In this document: positions 15,871-23,288 of the stretch, piece by piece
Layout of the letters: the number at the start of each line of letters is the position of its first letter
Position numbering within the stretch: the stretch's first letter is position 1
NCBI GenBank assembly: GCA_002438635.1
Contig: DJPX01000011.1
Span: forward strand, 80,053-144,052
Source: Bacteroidales bacterium UBA6401
GTDB lineage: Bacteria > Bacteroidota > Bacteroidia > Bacteroidales > UBA932
DNA: 64,000 nt
Direction of reading: 5' to 3'
The notes under the pieces: generated by a model
Databases searched by the model: none
Told to the model about the DNA's origin: nothing
Seen by the model: only the letters and a program-made list of their open reading frames with translations
Translations under genes and position numbers: made by a program

Positions 15871-17379
15871 TTAATATGTTATTCCTAATGTTAGTGTGCA
15901 TCCATTCATTAAATCATTTTCAAGGCCGAATGACATCCTTCCCACGTTGAGTCTAATGAAAAGTGCCAATTCGCTTGATAATGCCCGTTGTGCGCTTGCG
16001 CAGATTTGGGCTAGGGCATAGTCACCCATTTGAACAGAATATTTATCCGTATAAGCCTTATGTATTTTTTCTTCCATATTGTAAATGTTTAGTTTACTTT
16101 TTATAGACTGAGCATAAAGGCCGGATAACCTTATGTCGTAGAGCCAGTCGTTACGCAGTGTGCTTAATCGTGCCTCTACGCCCGAGAATACTAAAGTGTG
16201 ATTTTTAGAAGAAGAAGGGTAAATGTAGTTTTCCGATGAATAGTATAGTCCGATATCGGGTTTTATGCTCCATCTTATGGTATCATCGGAATTATGGTAG
16301 ATTACTTGTAAATTACCCTTAAATCTATGCTCCGAGTACATATCTAAGTCTAGGAGATTTTTGTATACACCGGAAGCGGCACAGTCGATAACATTTTCCC
16401 TTCCTTTTCGAAAGCAGTAGTCGAGGTTAATGTTCATCGCGATCTTTTCTACTGGCGCATAACTTACAAAGGAGTGTAAAGTGTTTATTCCTAAGCTTGT
16501 TATAGGAGCATCGTTTTGATTGGATAGATATCTGGTAATGGAAAGATACTCGTAATCTATTCCACTTTTTATTAATCCATCGAAGATAATCCCACTTTGA
16601 AATCCCTGTCCTGAATAAAGCGTGGAGGCGAATACGCCTGTACTTCTAAAACGATAGTAATCATGGCCCAGTCCTGTGGCATGGAAAAGTGTAGTATTGG
16701 CCCCTATGGGAGAAACGAAATCTACACTTTGTTTTTGCCTATATTTTCGGTACCCTAAATATGCAAGTAATGACCAATTGTCTTTTTTACATCCTATTGC
16801 ACCCCTGATTTTAAGATTAGAAGCGATGTCGCGAGGTCGTGGATCTATATTTCTATATTCGTGTGTCGCTTTATATAATCCATCTATCGAATAGATAAAA
16901 TCGTTTTCGAGGTGAGTCCAAGACCCGTTGAAATTGTAAGATTCGTGTTGCATGTCGCCTCCCAAGGTATCCGCTAACACATAGGGATAAAGAAGATCGT
17001 AATCAGCTGTTTCATTAAGATATATACTCTTTTTAACGGCTCTACTATATTGAACGCCTCCGTCTATGGACGAGGTCTTGCTTAGGCGTACGAAAGAATT
17101 GGCCTTAAAAGAGCCCTGCAATAGCCCTTTACCATTTTCTGGGACGAGGGCGCGACTGGCATCAGAGTAAAGACCTTCTATGGCAGCGGTAGATATGGAA
17201 GGAAGAGGGGAAACCAACATTGAAGCCGGATGGATATTGAATGCATTTTCATATAGCACCGACAGTAAGGGATCATCACTTATGTAAGTCCTATACATAA
17301 TTCCTAGACTATCTTTTTGCTGAGCGAGGGCGAAAGGATAGAAAAATAGAACAAGTAATATGGCCAATGTCTTTTTCAT
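15871..17379 (-). CDS. DUF6850-like outer-membrane beta-barrel protein
   Basis: A 502-residue protein with a cleavable signal peptide ending ALAQQ and no lipobox. The rest alternates short amphipathic strands rich in Tyr, Phe and Ser and ends LTLGITY, as expected of an outer-membrane barrel. The pattern and neighbours match the DUF6850 family. There is no plug domain, so it is not itself a TonB-dependent receptor. It overlaps the upstream small lipoprotein gene by 4 bp (ATGA) and is followed 14 bases later by the DUF4876-like lipoprotein. A partnership of barrel and lipoprotein in export or display is inference. Confidence 0.6.
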   Translation of the reverse strand: MKKTLAILLVLFFYPFALAQQKDSLGIMYRTYISDDPLLSVLYENAFNIHPASMLVSPLPSISTAAIEGLYSDASRALVPENGKGLLQGSFKANSFVRLSKTSSIDGGVQYSRAVKKSIYLNETADYDLLYPYVLADTLGGDMQHESYNFNGSWTHLENDFIYSIDGLYKATHEYRNIDPRPRDIASNLKIRGAIGCKKDNWSLLAYLGYRKYRQKQSVDFVSPIGANTTLFHATGLGHDYYRFRSTGVFASTLYSGQGFQSGIIFDGLIKSGIDYEYLSITRYLSNQNDAPITSLGINTLHSFVSYAPVEKIAMNINLDYCFRKGRENVIDCAASGVYKNLLDLDMYSEHRFKGNLQVIYHNSDDTIRWSIKPDIGLYYSSENYIYPSSSKNHTLVFSGVEARLSTLRNDWLYDIRLSGLYAQSIKSKLNIYNMEEKIHKAYTDKYSVQMGDYALAQICASAQRALSSELALFIRLNVGRMSFGLENDLMNGCTLTLGITY

Positions 17380-17765
17380 AGTACCATCAGATTTAGAGTA
17401 ATGCTCATCGTATCATCCAGTATATTCAAAGAATTAGTGGGTGAGCGATGTTCGTAACACCTGACTCGTCGTTTAGTGCCATCATCGAGGGTCGCTATGC
17501 CATCGAAAGCGAATATATAGACTCCTTTAAGAACTTTAAGTTGTGTTCGTCCTCCGCTTAGTAAAGGATAATTGTACTTTTCACCTGTATTAAGATTTTG
17601 AAAGAAATTTCCTTTTAAGGAGTTATCCACGGAAATTGTCATTATATTCAGGTCTTCACATCGTACATTTAGAGTAAGTGTGGAGAAGATATTCTCTTTT
17701 TCGCATGATGTCAGGGCCAATGTTAAAATTGCCGAGAATAGTATGTGCCTAATATATCGTTTCAT
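17376..17765 (-). CDS. Small lipoprotein of the TBDT operon
   Basis: A 129-residue lipoprotein with lipobox ALTSC (Cys21). The mature part is beta-rich (LTLNVRCEDLNIMTISVD, GVYIFAFDGIATLDDG) and resembles one Ig-like sandwich, similar to the N-terminal module often attached to DUF4876 proteins. It overlaps the TBDT stop by one base (TAATG) and the barrel gene start by four, so all are translationally coupled. Function unknown; it may help the receptor bind its ligand. Confidence 0.65.
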   Translation of the reverse strand: MKRYIRHILFSAILTLALTSCEKENIFSTLTLNVRCEDLNIMTISVDNSLKGNFFQNLNTGEKYNYPLLSGGRTQLKVLKGVYIFAFDGIATLDDGTKRRVRCYEHRSPTNSLNILDDTMSITLNLMVL

Positions 17766-20494
17766 TATATTTTAAAGTCAAGTTCCATCCCGAAATATGG
17801 AGTCACACTTCTTCTAACGAGCGTCCCGTTTCTATAATAATCAGGGGTTATATCGAAGATTCTATTTACATATAGTGAGCAACTGATTTTGTTGCGGTAT
17901 AGCTTTTTTGTCAATTTAAGATTGACATTCATTGCGAAGGGAGTTCGCTGGTATTGGTATAGCGATTCTGTGTATTCTCTAACAAGAAGTCTCAAAGCTC
18001 CATCTTCCACATCTTTTTCTTTGTCGAAATCGTGTATTTTTCCCGATTTGTCTATATACGAAATAGGGTATTTGCTAGTAGGCATTGTCTTATAGCCGGA
18101 AAACCATAAACATTGCAGTGATGTTGAAAAAATTAATCCTAATTCTGGTATTTGAGTGTCTATCATTAGATTAGAAACCAGTGAGTCGTAATATTTTCCG
18201 TCATTTAATTCGTATATTCCCACATAGGGATAAGGCTTTCCATCCATTATCACGCTAGGTTTATAATACTCCGGCACACTGTTCATATACTCCGTACGAA
18301 ACCACGCTCCGTTCGCGCTGAATTTCGTATTTAAGGATTTGATCCGTTTGGAATAAAAACTGAATTCTACACCTTTTTTAAGTGTACGGCTTCCGTTTGT
18401 AGTAAAACTATAAGATGTAAGAGTTGTGTCCAGACTATAGGGTAAATCCGATAATTGAGGAGGCCCACTAAGAGTTGATTTGTCGATACTAGAAGTGTCG
18501 TATCTTTTTGATTCCACAGATATGTATTGTGAAGCATATCTAAAGCCTGAGGTCATATCTTCTTGAAAATAGTTTATGGAAAAACTATAACCATCGCATA
18601 GAAGGTCAGCACCTACCTCCCATTTGAGATTGCGCGCAGCTTTTAGTTCAGTATTGGTCGGGTCTATACGATAAACCAGCATATTGACTCTTCTTAGGTT
18701 CTCTTCCGTAGGCCAATAATTCAACTGCGTAAGGCTTCCATAAAGCGGTTCTGGAAACAGCATATCCATGGTAGGGAATTTTGTATGATAGCCTATTCCG
18801 GCATATAAGCCGCTTTTTAGGCGATATCCACCTCCTATCATAGCATCGGGAAGATTTAATCTAACTGTTGCTCTAGGGTCCAGATAAGGTTTAAGATTGA
18901 TGTCATATTTTTCCCCCGCGCCAGATATAGTTTCAAGTCTTAGTCCCATTATTGCTTCCAGACTGCATTTGCCAATCTCTTTTTTCATCTTTTCCTCGGA
19001 ATATGCAGATAACTGATGCATAGCTGGAATTACATAGTAAGGCCTTGGCCGAACGCTCATACTGGTAGAAAAAGGTCTTGTGGGATCGAATATACTACCC
19101 TTGCCGAAGTTCTTGTCCATATTCCATTCAAAGCCCATCTGAATATGGTGAATTCCTTTTACCAAGGAGATATTACTTTGGGCAAATAGATAAAAGGGCC
19201 TCCCATCCACTTTAAGCGTAGCGTCGTATTTGGCAGGGATAATGGTAGCATCATGCTCCCCTACATCTAATGAAGTAGATACCGGGGTGGATAATCCCAG
19301 AGAGACGCTTCGCCATCTGTCTATTTCGTCCATTTCATAATAAAGTGATATGGAGTTATCCCATGAGCGAAATAATTTTTCCTCATCAGTGTTTTTAATG
19401 CTGTAATTTCCACCTAAGGAGAACTTATTATAAGAGGATTTATATGTTTCTATCGGTGTTCCGTTTTCACTTAGGTCCAGATTAGCATCAGATTTTTCGT
19501 TGTCGAAGGAACCGGTGTAGTCAAGATTGGCGTTAAGGCTGTGCAATAAATCGTCCTGTTCTATTGTTCTAGAACCTCTTAGGCTCACTGTTAGTCTTTT
19601 CCAATTTTGCCTTGTATATCTGGGATCTGCCTTGGAATCCAAATAGTTAAGGCTGGTATTGATAGTGGACTTAACATTGTTATCTTTCCATTCAAAGCCT
19701 TTCCCTATATAGAATAATTTGCTTTTCATGTCGGATTTGAATCTGGCGTGTATGTCGTTTCCACCCTTTTTCCTTATTATATTAATCAGACCGCTAGTCA
19801 GATCTCCATATTTTACTGATGCTATACCACGCACAATTTCTACATTTTCAATATCTTCGGTGCTGATTTCTCTCATATCGGTTCCGAAGTTTACATAAGA
19901 ACTGCCATAGCTGCTATAGGCCGGAGTCGATTGGAGATTGGCATCATTATTAATGGGATGTCCGTCGATAACGAATTTGGTCCCAAGGGCTGATGTCGCG
20001 TAGTCACTATCCGTCAAACTGCCGGCGGCTCTAAGATTGATTAGCTGTGGGCTAGAAAGTACAGGGTCCTTTGCACTGCCACCTGGGAGTAGCTCTAGAA
20101 GATCTGCAAAACTTGATGGCTGTATATGTTCTATGGCTTCATTACCTATTCTGGTAGATGATGTCGTGCCATGGTTTTCGATAGCCGTCACTACTACTTC
20201 ATTTAGAGAGCGTTGGTCAGGTTTGAGCAATATATCTAGCGTACAGTCTTTACTGATCTTAATGACTTTTATAGTAGTATGGTATCCGATATAAGTGGTT
20301 TTTATAGTATAGGTACCTTCATGCAGTCCGGTAATGCAGTACTTTCCAGACTCATCCGAGGTAGCCCATTTTATCTTGTGCTCCCTGTCTTCCATCACTA
20401 TGGCCGCATCGGGAAGGATGCTACTATCACTAGCGTCTCTAATTGTTCCGGAAATAGAGAAAATTGTCACGAGGGCCAATGTTAAAATACTCAT
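17765..20494 (-). CDS. TonB-dependent receptor with carboxypeptidase-regulatory domain
   Basis: A 909-residue outer-membrane receptor. I start at MSILTLALVTIFS because a good -7 box (20520-20527) lies between it and the longer in-frame ATG. After the signal peptide comes a carboxypeptidase-regulatory-like domain (SGTIRDASD, GTYTIKTTYIGYHT; about 17-95), then a plug domain (EVVVTAI, FADLLELLPGG, VEIVRGIASVKYGDLTSGLI; about 100-240), then a 22-strand-type barrel ending FGMELDFKI. It lacks SusC features and has no SusD partner. It heads a four-gene operon with a small lipoprotein, a DUF6850-like barrel and a DUF4876-like lipoprotein. Substrate unknown. Confidence 0.85.
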   Translation of the reverse strand: MSILTLALVTIFSISGTIRDASDSSILPDAAIVMEDREHKIKWATSDESGKYCITGLHEGTYTIKTTYIGYHTTIKVIKISKDCTLDILLKPDQRSLNEVVVTAIENHGTTSSTRIGNEAIEHIQPSSFADLLELLPGGSAKDPVLSSPQLINLRAAGSLTDSDYATSALGTKFVIDGHPINNDANLQSTPAYSSYGSSYVNFGTDMREISTEDIENVEIVRGIASVKYGDLTSGLINIIRKKGGNDIHARFKSDMKSKLFYIGKGFEWKDNNVKSTINTSLNYLDSKADPRYTRQNWKRLTVSLRGSRTIEQDDLLHSLNANLDYTGSFDNEKSDANLDLSENGTPIETYKSSYNKFSLGGNYSIKNTDEEKLFRSWDNSISLYYEMDEIDRWRSVSLGLSTPVSTSLDVGEHDATIIPAKYDATLKVDGRPFYLFAQSNISLVKGIHHIQMGFEWNMDKNFGKGSIFDPTRPFSTSMSVRPRPYYVIPAMHQLSAYSEEKMKKEIGKCSLEAIMGLRLETISGAGEKYDINLKPYLDPRATVRLNLPDAMIGGGYRLKSGLYAGIGYHTKFPTMDMLFPEPLYGSLTQLNYWPTEENLRRVNMLVYRIDPTNTELKAARNLKWEVGADLLCDGYSFSINYFQEDMTSGFRYASQYISVESKRYDTSSIDKSTLSGPPQLSDLPYSLDTTLTSYSFTTNGSRTLKKGVEFSFYSKRIKSLNTKFSANGAWFRTEYMNSVPEYYKPSVIMDGKPYPYVGIYELNDGKYYDSLVSNLMIDTQIPELGLIFSTSLQCLWFSGYKTMPTSKYPISYIDKSGKIHDFDKEKDVEDGALRLLVREYTESLYQYQRTPFAMNVNLKLTKKLYRNKISCSLYVNRIFDITPDYYRNGTLVRRSVTPYFGMELDFKI

Positions 20495-20519
20495 ATAAAA
20501 CACTACTACTTTTCGAACG

Positions 20520-20527
20520 CAAAAGTA
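20520..20527 (-). promoter_or_regulatory. -7 box of the TBDT operon
   Basis: TACTTTTG on the minus strand, 25 bases before the chosen ATG. It decides the start of the receptor gene. No exact TTTG is visible at the -33 distance. Confidence 0.5.
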
Positions 20528-20606
20528 ATGTGCCATTTATAGGGCTTCAATACCGAAAAATTATAATTGTCTTTGAATTTTATACCTAATTGAAGGTATA
20601 TGGGAG

Positions 20607-20637
20607 TTTGGTAATCTCGCGTTTCTGTGTACATTTG
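20607..20637 (+). promoter_or_regulatory. Consensus promoter of the HAD lipoprotein gene
   Basis: TTTG (20607-20610), exactly 19 bases, then TACATTTG (20630-20637). It places transcription start about 20642, upstream of the ATGs at 20650 and 20659 and downstream of a longer in-frame ATG at 20590. Confidence 0.8.
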
Positions 20638-20658
20638 CAGAAAAACTTGATGATATTT

Positions 20659-21681
20659 ATGAGTAGAAAGTTTGCTTATGTTGTACTTCTGCTTGCCATG
20701 ATTTCGTGCGGCGGGCGGGAGAAGTTGCCTCGTGACGCTTGGAATGAGGATGTATACAATGGTTTGATATCTTGTGTGGATAAGGCTCCCTCTAATTCTT
20801 ATGCCGTGTTCGATTTTGATAACACCACTATAATAGGGGACATATCAATGCTTTTGATGGAGTATATGGTGGAGAATATGCGTTTTGCTTTCGTGCCAAG
20901 TGAGTCCTTTGATGCTTTCACATCTTATATACCAGCTCTTGATTTAGAACTTAAAGGAGTAGGCAGGACATCACGTAGCCTTGCTCTTGAAATGAGTGCA
21001 GATTATACTGTTCTGCGCTCTCATATAGCAAAAGGGGAGAGTATAGAGTTCTTAAGAAACACAGAGGTCTGGAAGCGTTTGAAATCGAACCTTTTCTTGC
21101 TAAATGATGGCATAGAGAATACTTTTGACTATGCTACTTGGTGCTCTTGGGCGCCCGGATTATTACGTGGGCTTACTTATGCAGAACTAACTTCGCTTAC
21201 TAAAGAAAGTGTAGGCTATTGGATGGGAGAAGAAAAACTTATACTTCCTAAAGAAACGGTGGATTTATTCGATTATTTGAGAAGGAAAGGCGTTGATATT
21301 TATTTATGTTCAGCTTCTCTTGAGGTTATAGTAGAGGCTATGGCATGTGATCCGGAATTTGGACTTGGATTTGCTCCAGATCATGTTTTCGGAGTAAGAC
21401 TTGAGAAAAGCGAGTATGTGGAAGGGCCATTAGATGCTACATATCCTCAGACTTTTCTGGAGGGAAAGGTAAAGTGTATTAATCAGTTCATGCGAGGCGA
21501 ACACGGTGGAAAGGATCCGGTGCTCATCGCAGGGGACAGTGTAGGGGATGTGCCTATGTTAACTGCTTTTCCTAAGAGTGTTTCTTTAGTCTACGATTGT
21601 GCTCGCAGTGGAGCCATTGCCGATTATATCAGGACAGGTGCTTGTCTAGTGCAGCCGCGGTACGAATATACTAAATTATAA
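20659..21681 (+). CDS. HAD-superfamily phosphatase, predicted lipoprotein
   Basis: A 340-residue protein. The promoter at 20607-20637 rules out the longer start; from ATG 20659 (or 20650) it opens with MSRKFAYVVLLLAMISC, a signal peptide with lipobox. HAD motif I is VFDFDNTT, motif II is the Ser in YLCSAS, the motif III Lys is in FLEGKVKC, and motif IV is AGDSVGDVPML. The helical cap between motifs I and II suits the phosphoserine-phosphatase-like branch. A lipid-anchored location outside the cytoplasm is unusual for this branch and suggests dephosphorylation of an imported or extracellular phosphomonoester. It is monocistronic and ends at a strong terminator. Confidence 0.75.
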   Translation: MSRKFAYVVLLLAMISCGGREKLPRDAWNEDVYNGLISCVDKAPSNSYAVFDFDNTTIIGDISMLLMEYMVENMRFAFVPSESFDAFTSYIPALDLELKGVGRTSRSLALEMSADYTVLRSHIAKGESIEFLRNTEVWKRLKSNLFLLNDGIENTFDYATWCSWAPGLLRGLTYAELTSLTKESVGYWMGEEKLILPKETVDLFDYLRRKGVDIYLCSASLEVIVEAMACDPEFGLGFAPDHVFGVRLEKSEYVEGPLDATYPQTFLEGKVKCINQFMRGEHGGKDPVLIAGDSVGDVPMLTAFPKSVSLVYDCARSGAIADYIRTGACLVQPRYEYTKL

Positions 21682-21698
21682 AAAGTACTGATGGAAAG

Positions 21699-21737
21699 AA
21701 AAAGAGTGGTTCACATTATAGCGAACCACTCTTTTTT
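21699..21737. terminator. Bidirectional intrinsic terminator
   Basis: A 14-bp stem pairs AAAAAGAGTGGTTC with GAACCACTCTTTTT, leaving T runs on both strands. It lies between the convergent ends of the HAD gene and the BACON-type lipoprotein operon. Confidence 0.9.
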
Positions 21738-21770
21738 AAATTGGCCTAAGGCTACTATGGGAATGGTATT

Positions 21771-23285
21771 TTAAAAATTAGCAACATCCAGTCCCCAGAA
21801 AGTGAAGTCTTCAGGTGAGTTCACTTGCATTTCTATAGCTTCTTTGTTTTTAAGAACATAGCTTTTGCTAAACATATCGTAGTCCTCGGTATAGTAGTAC
21901 ATATTTGCGAGAGAATATACATCATCGCCTATTTTCGTTACACCGAGTCCTTGGCACATATCTGAATTAGGGATGAGCTGCTCCGCTGTTCCGTCACTAT
22001 ACCAGTTGTATGCGGTAATTTCCTCGGTAGAGAGGGTCATAGTGCCATTCACGATCCATTTCCCGTCTTTTACATAGAGGCCACCGACTTCTACAGATGC
22101 CGGTTCAGTAAATAGGGTTAACTCTCCGTCTATCCATAATGCGCCCTGCCAGGTGGTGCCATTCAAGACATCCCTGTATGCTCCTGCGGCATATACATGA
22201 CCATCTTCGATGACTATTTTATTGACTTTGGCTAGGATGCCATCTCCGGTGAGCTTCTGAGCCACACCATTTTTCCAGATAACAGCGGCGCCTTCCTTTT
22301 TGAAATCCTTGGACTGAATATAGCCACCCACATATACATCGTCACCATCTGCGGCGATACAGTATGCCAATGCATCGGTGCTTCCATCGGTAAGCTCGTG
22401 TTTTTCAGAATTTTTCCAATAAAGGGCACGCCTGTCTATGCTTGGTGAATCGAACCCACTTACATAAAGGGTCACCTTAGCCTCACGTGCAGGGCCCCTG
22501 TCTATGCTTGGTGAATCAAACCCACTTACATAGATGTTTCCATTAGAGTAAGCTACGCCAGATGCTGTGGATTTTCCCTTGACATCAGAATAAACGGTGC
22601 GTTTGAAATTCGCCTCCTCTCCTATTTTGAAGGAATAGACTACACCATTATTCTCATTATAATCACCCCACTCATCATGAACAAGTTCGCCCACAGCCTC
22701 GCATGCGGCGACGAACACGCTGTCTTTATAGGTACATACGGCATTGCAGAACGAATCGTGTTCTCCATTTGTGAAAGCAAATCTCTTCCCGTCCATCCAA
22801 GCTACGGCATCATAGAAGCCTTTATCTTTGAGATATTCCTGGCCTACGACGACAAGCACATGGTTTTGAGGAAGAAGTTCAGGATTGAATTCCTGTGTAG
22901 CCTTAGCCACTTCCTTCCAGTCTTCGCTTTGAGTGTTGGAAGCGAATTCCACTACGATTTGGCGTTGCGCGGCCGTAGGATTGGCCTCGATTTCTATCTC
23001 AAGACTGGTTGCTGAGGCAGTAAACTCCATGGATTTTTTTACTTCTCCATCATATTTGATTCTGTATCCCCATGATGGTTTTTCTACTGATTTGGTCTGA
23101 TACACTTCGTTTTTTAGTGTAAGGGTGTATTTGCCACCAGTATAAGGAATGCTTGATGGAATATCCGAACTTTCGAATACGACTTTAGTCTGTGTCGGAG
23201 TAATTATATTATTGTTTTTCTCACAGGAGAAAACAATGAACGCTGACGATAGCGCGAGGATTAGTTTTGATACAAATTGTTTCAT
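21771..23285 (-). CDS. BACON-type / beta-propeller-like lipoprotein with patchwork insertion
   Basis: A 504-residue lipoprotein, lipobox IVFSC (Cys21). Residues about 35-130 are a BACON-like module (FESSDIPSSIPYTGGKYTL, IEIEANPTAAQRQIVVEF) closely related to modules in the upstream paralogue. From about 140 the chain has repeated short blades with a kelch or WD-like rhythm (DAVAWMDGKRFAF, NGNIYVSG, DDVYVGGY, GHVYAAGAY, GALWIDGE), suggesting a propeller. Inside it, a 12-residue segment is duplicated around a 10-residue stretch that matches the BACON module of another gene (see the repeat at 22431-22532). It starts three bases after the upstream lipoprotein gene and is last in that operon. Function unknown. 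Confidence 0.65.
   Translation of the reverse strand: MKQFVSKLILALSSAFIVFSCEKNNNIITPTQTKVVFESSDIPSSIPYTGGKYTLTLKNEVYQTKSVEKPSWGYRIKYDGEVKKSMEFTASATSLEIEIEANPTAAQRQIVVEFASNTQSEDWKEVAKATQEFNPELLPQNHVLVVVGQEYLKDKGFYDAVAWMDGKRFAFTNGEHDSFCNAVCTYKDSVFVAACEAVGELVHDEWGDYNENNGVVYSFKIGEEANFKRTVYSDVKGKSTASGVAYSNGNIYVSGFDSPSIDRGPAREAKVTLYVSGFDSPSIDRRALYWKNSEKHELTDGSTDALAYCIAADGDDVYVGGYIQSKDFKKEGAAVIWKNGVAQKLTGDGILAKVNKIVIEDGHVYAAGAYRDVLNGTTWQGALWIDGELTLFTEPASVEVGGLYVKDGKWIVNGTMTLSTEEITAYNWYSDGTAEQLIPNSDMCQGLGVTKIGDDVYSLANMYYYTEDYDMFSKSYVLKNKEAIEMQVNSPEDFTFWGLDVANF
22431..22532 (-). repeat. 36-bp duplication flanking a 31-nt segment shared with 45263-45293
   Basis: 22431-22466 and 22497-22532 are near-identical (one mismatch) and 66 bp apart. 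The segment between them, with one flanking base (22466-22496), is the exact reverse complement of 45263-45293, and both copies are read in the same frame (encoding PAREAKVTL). The 66-bp addition keeps the frame and adds 22 residues. Confidence 0.9.
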
Positions 23286-23288
23286 GAT

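Noticed and set aside
20590..20658. Longer start for the HAD lipoprotein
   Set aside because: A perfect promoter (20607-20637) sits inside the extension, which would not be transcribed.
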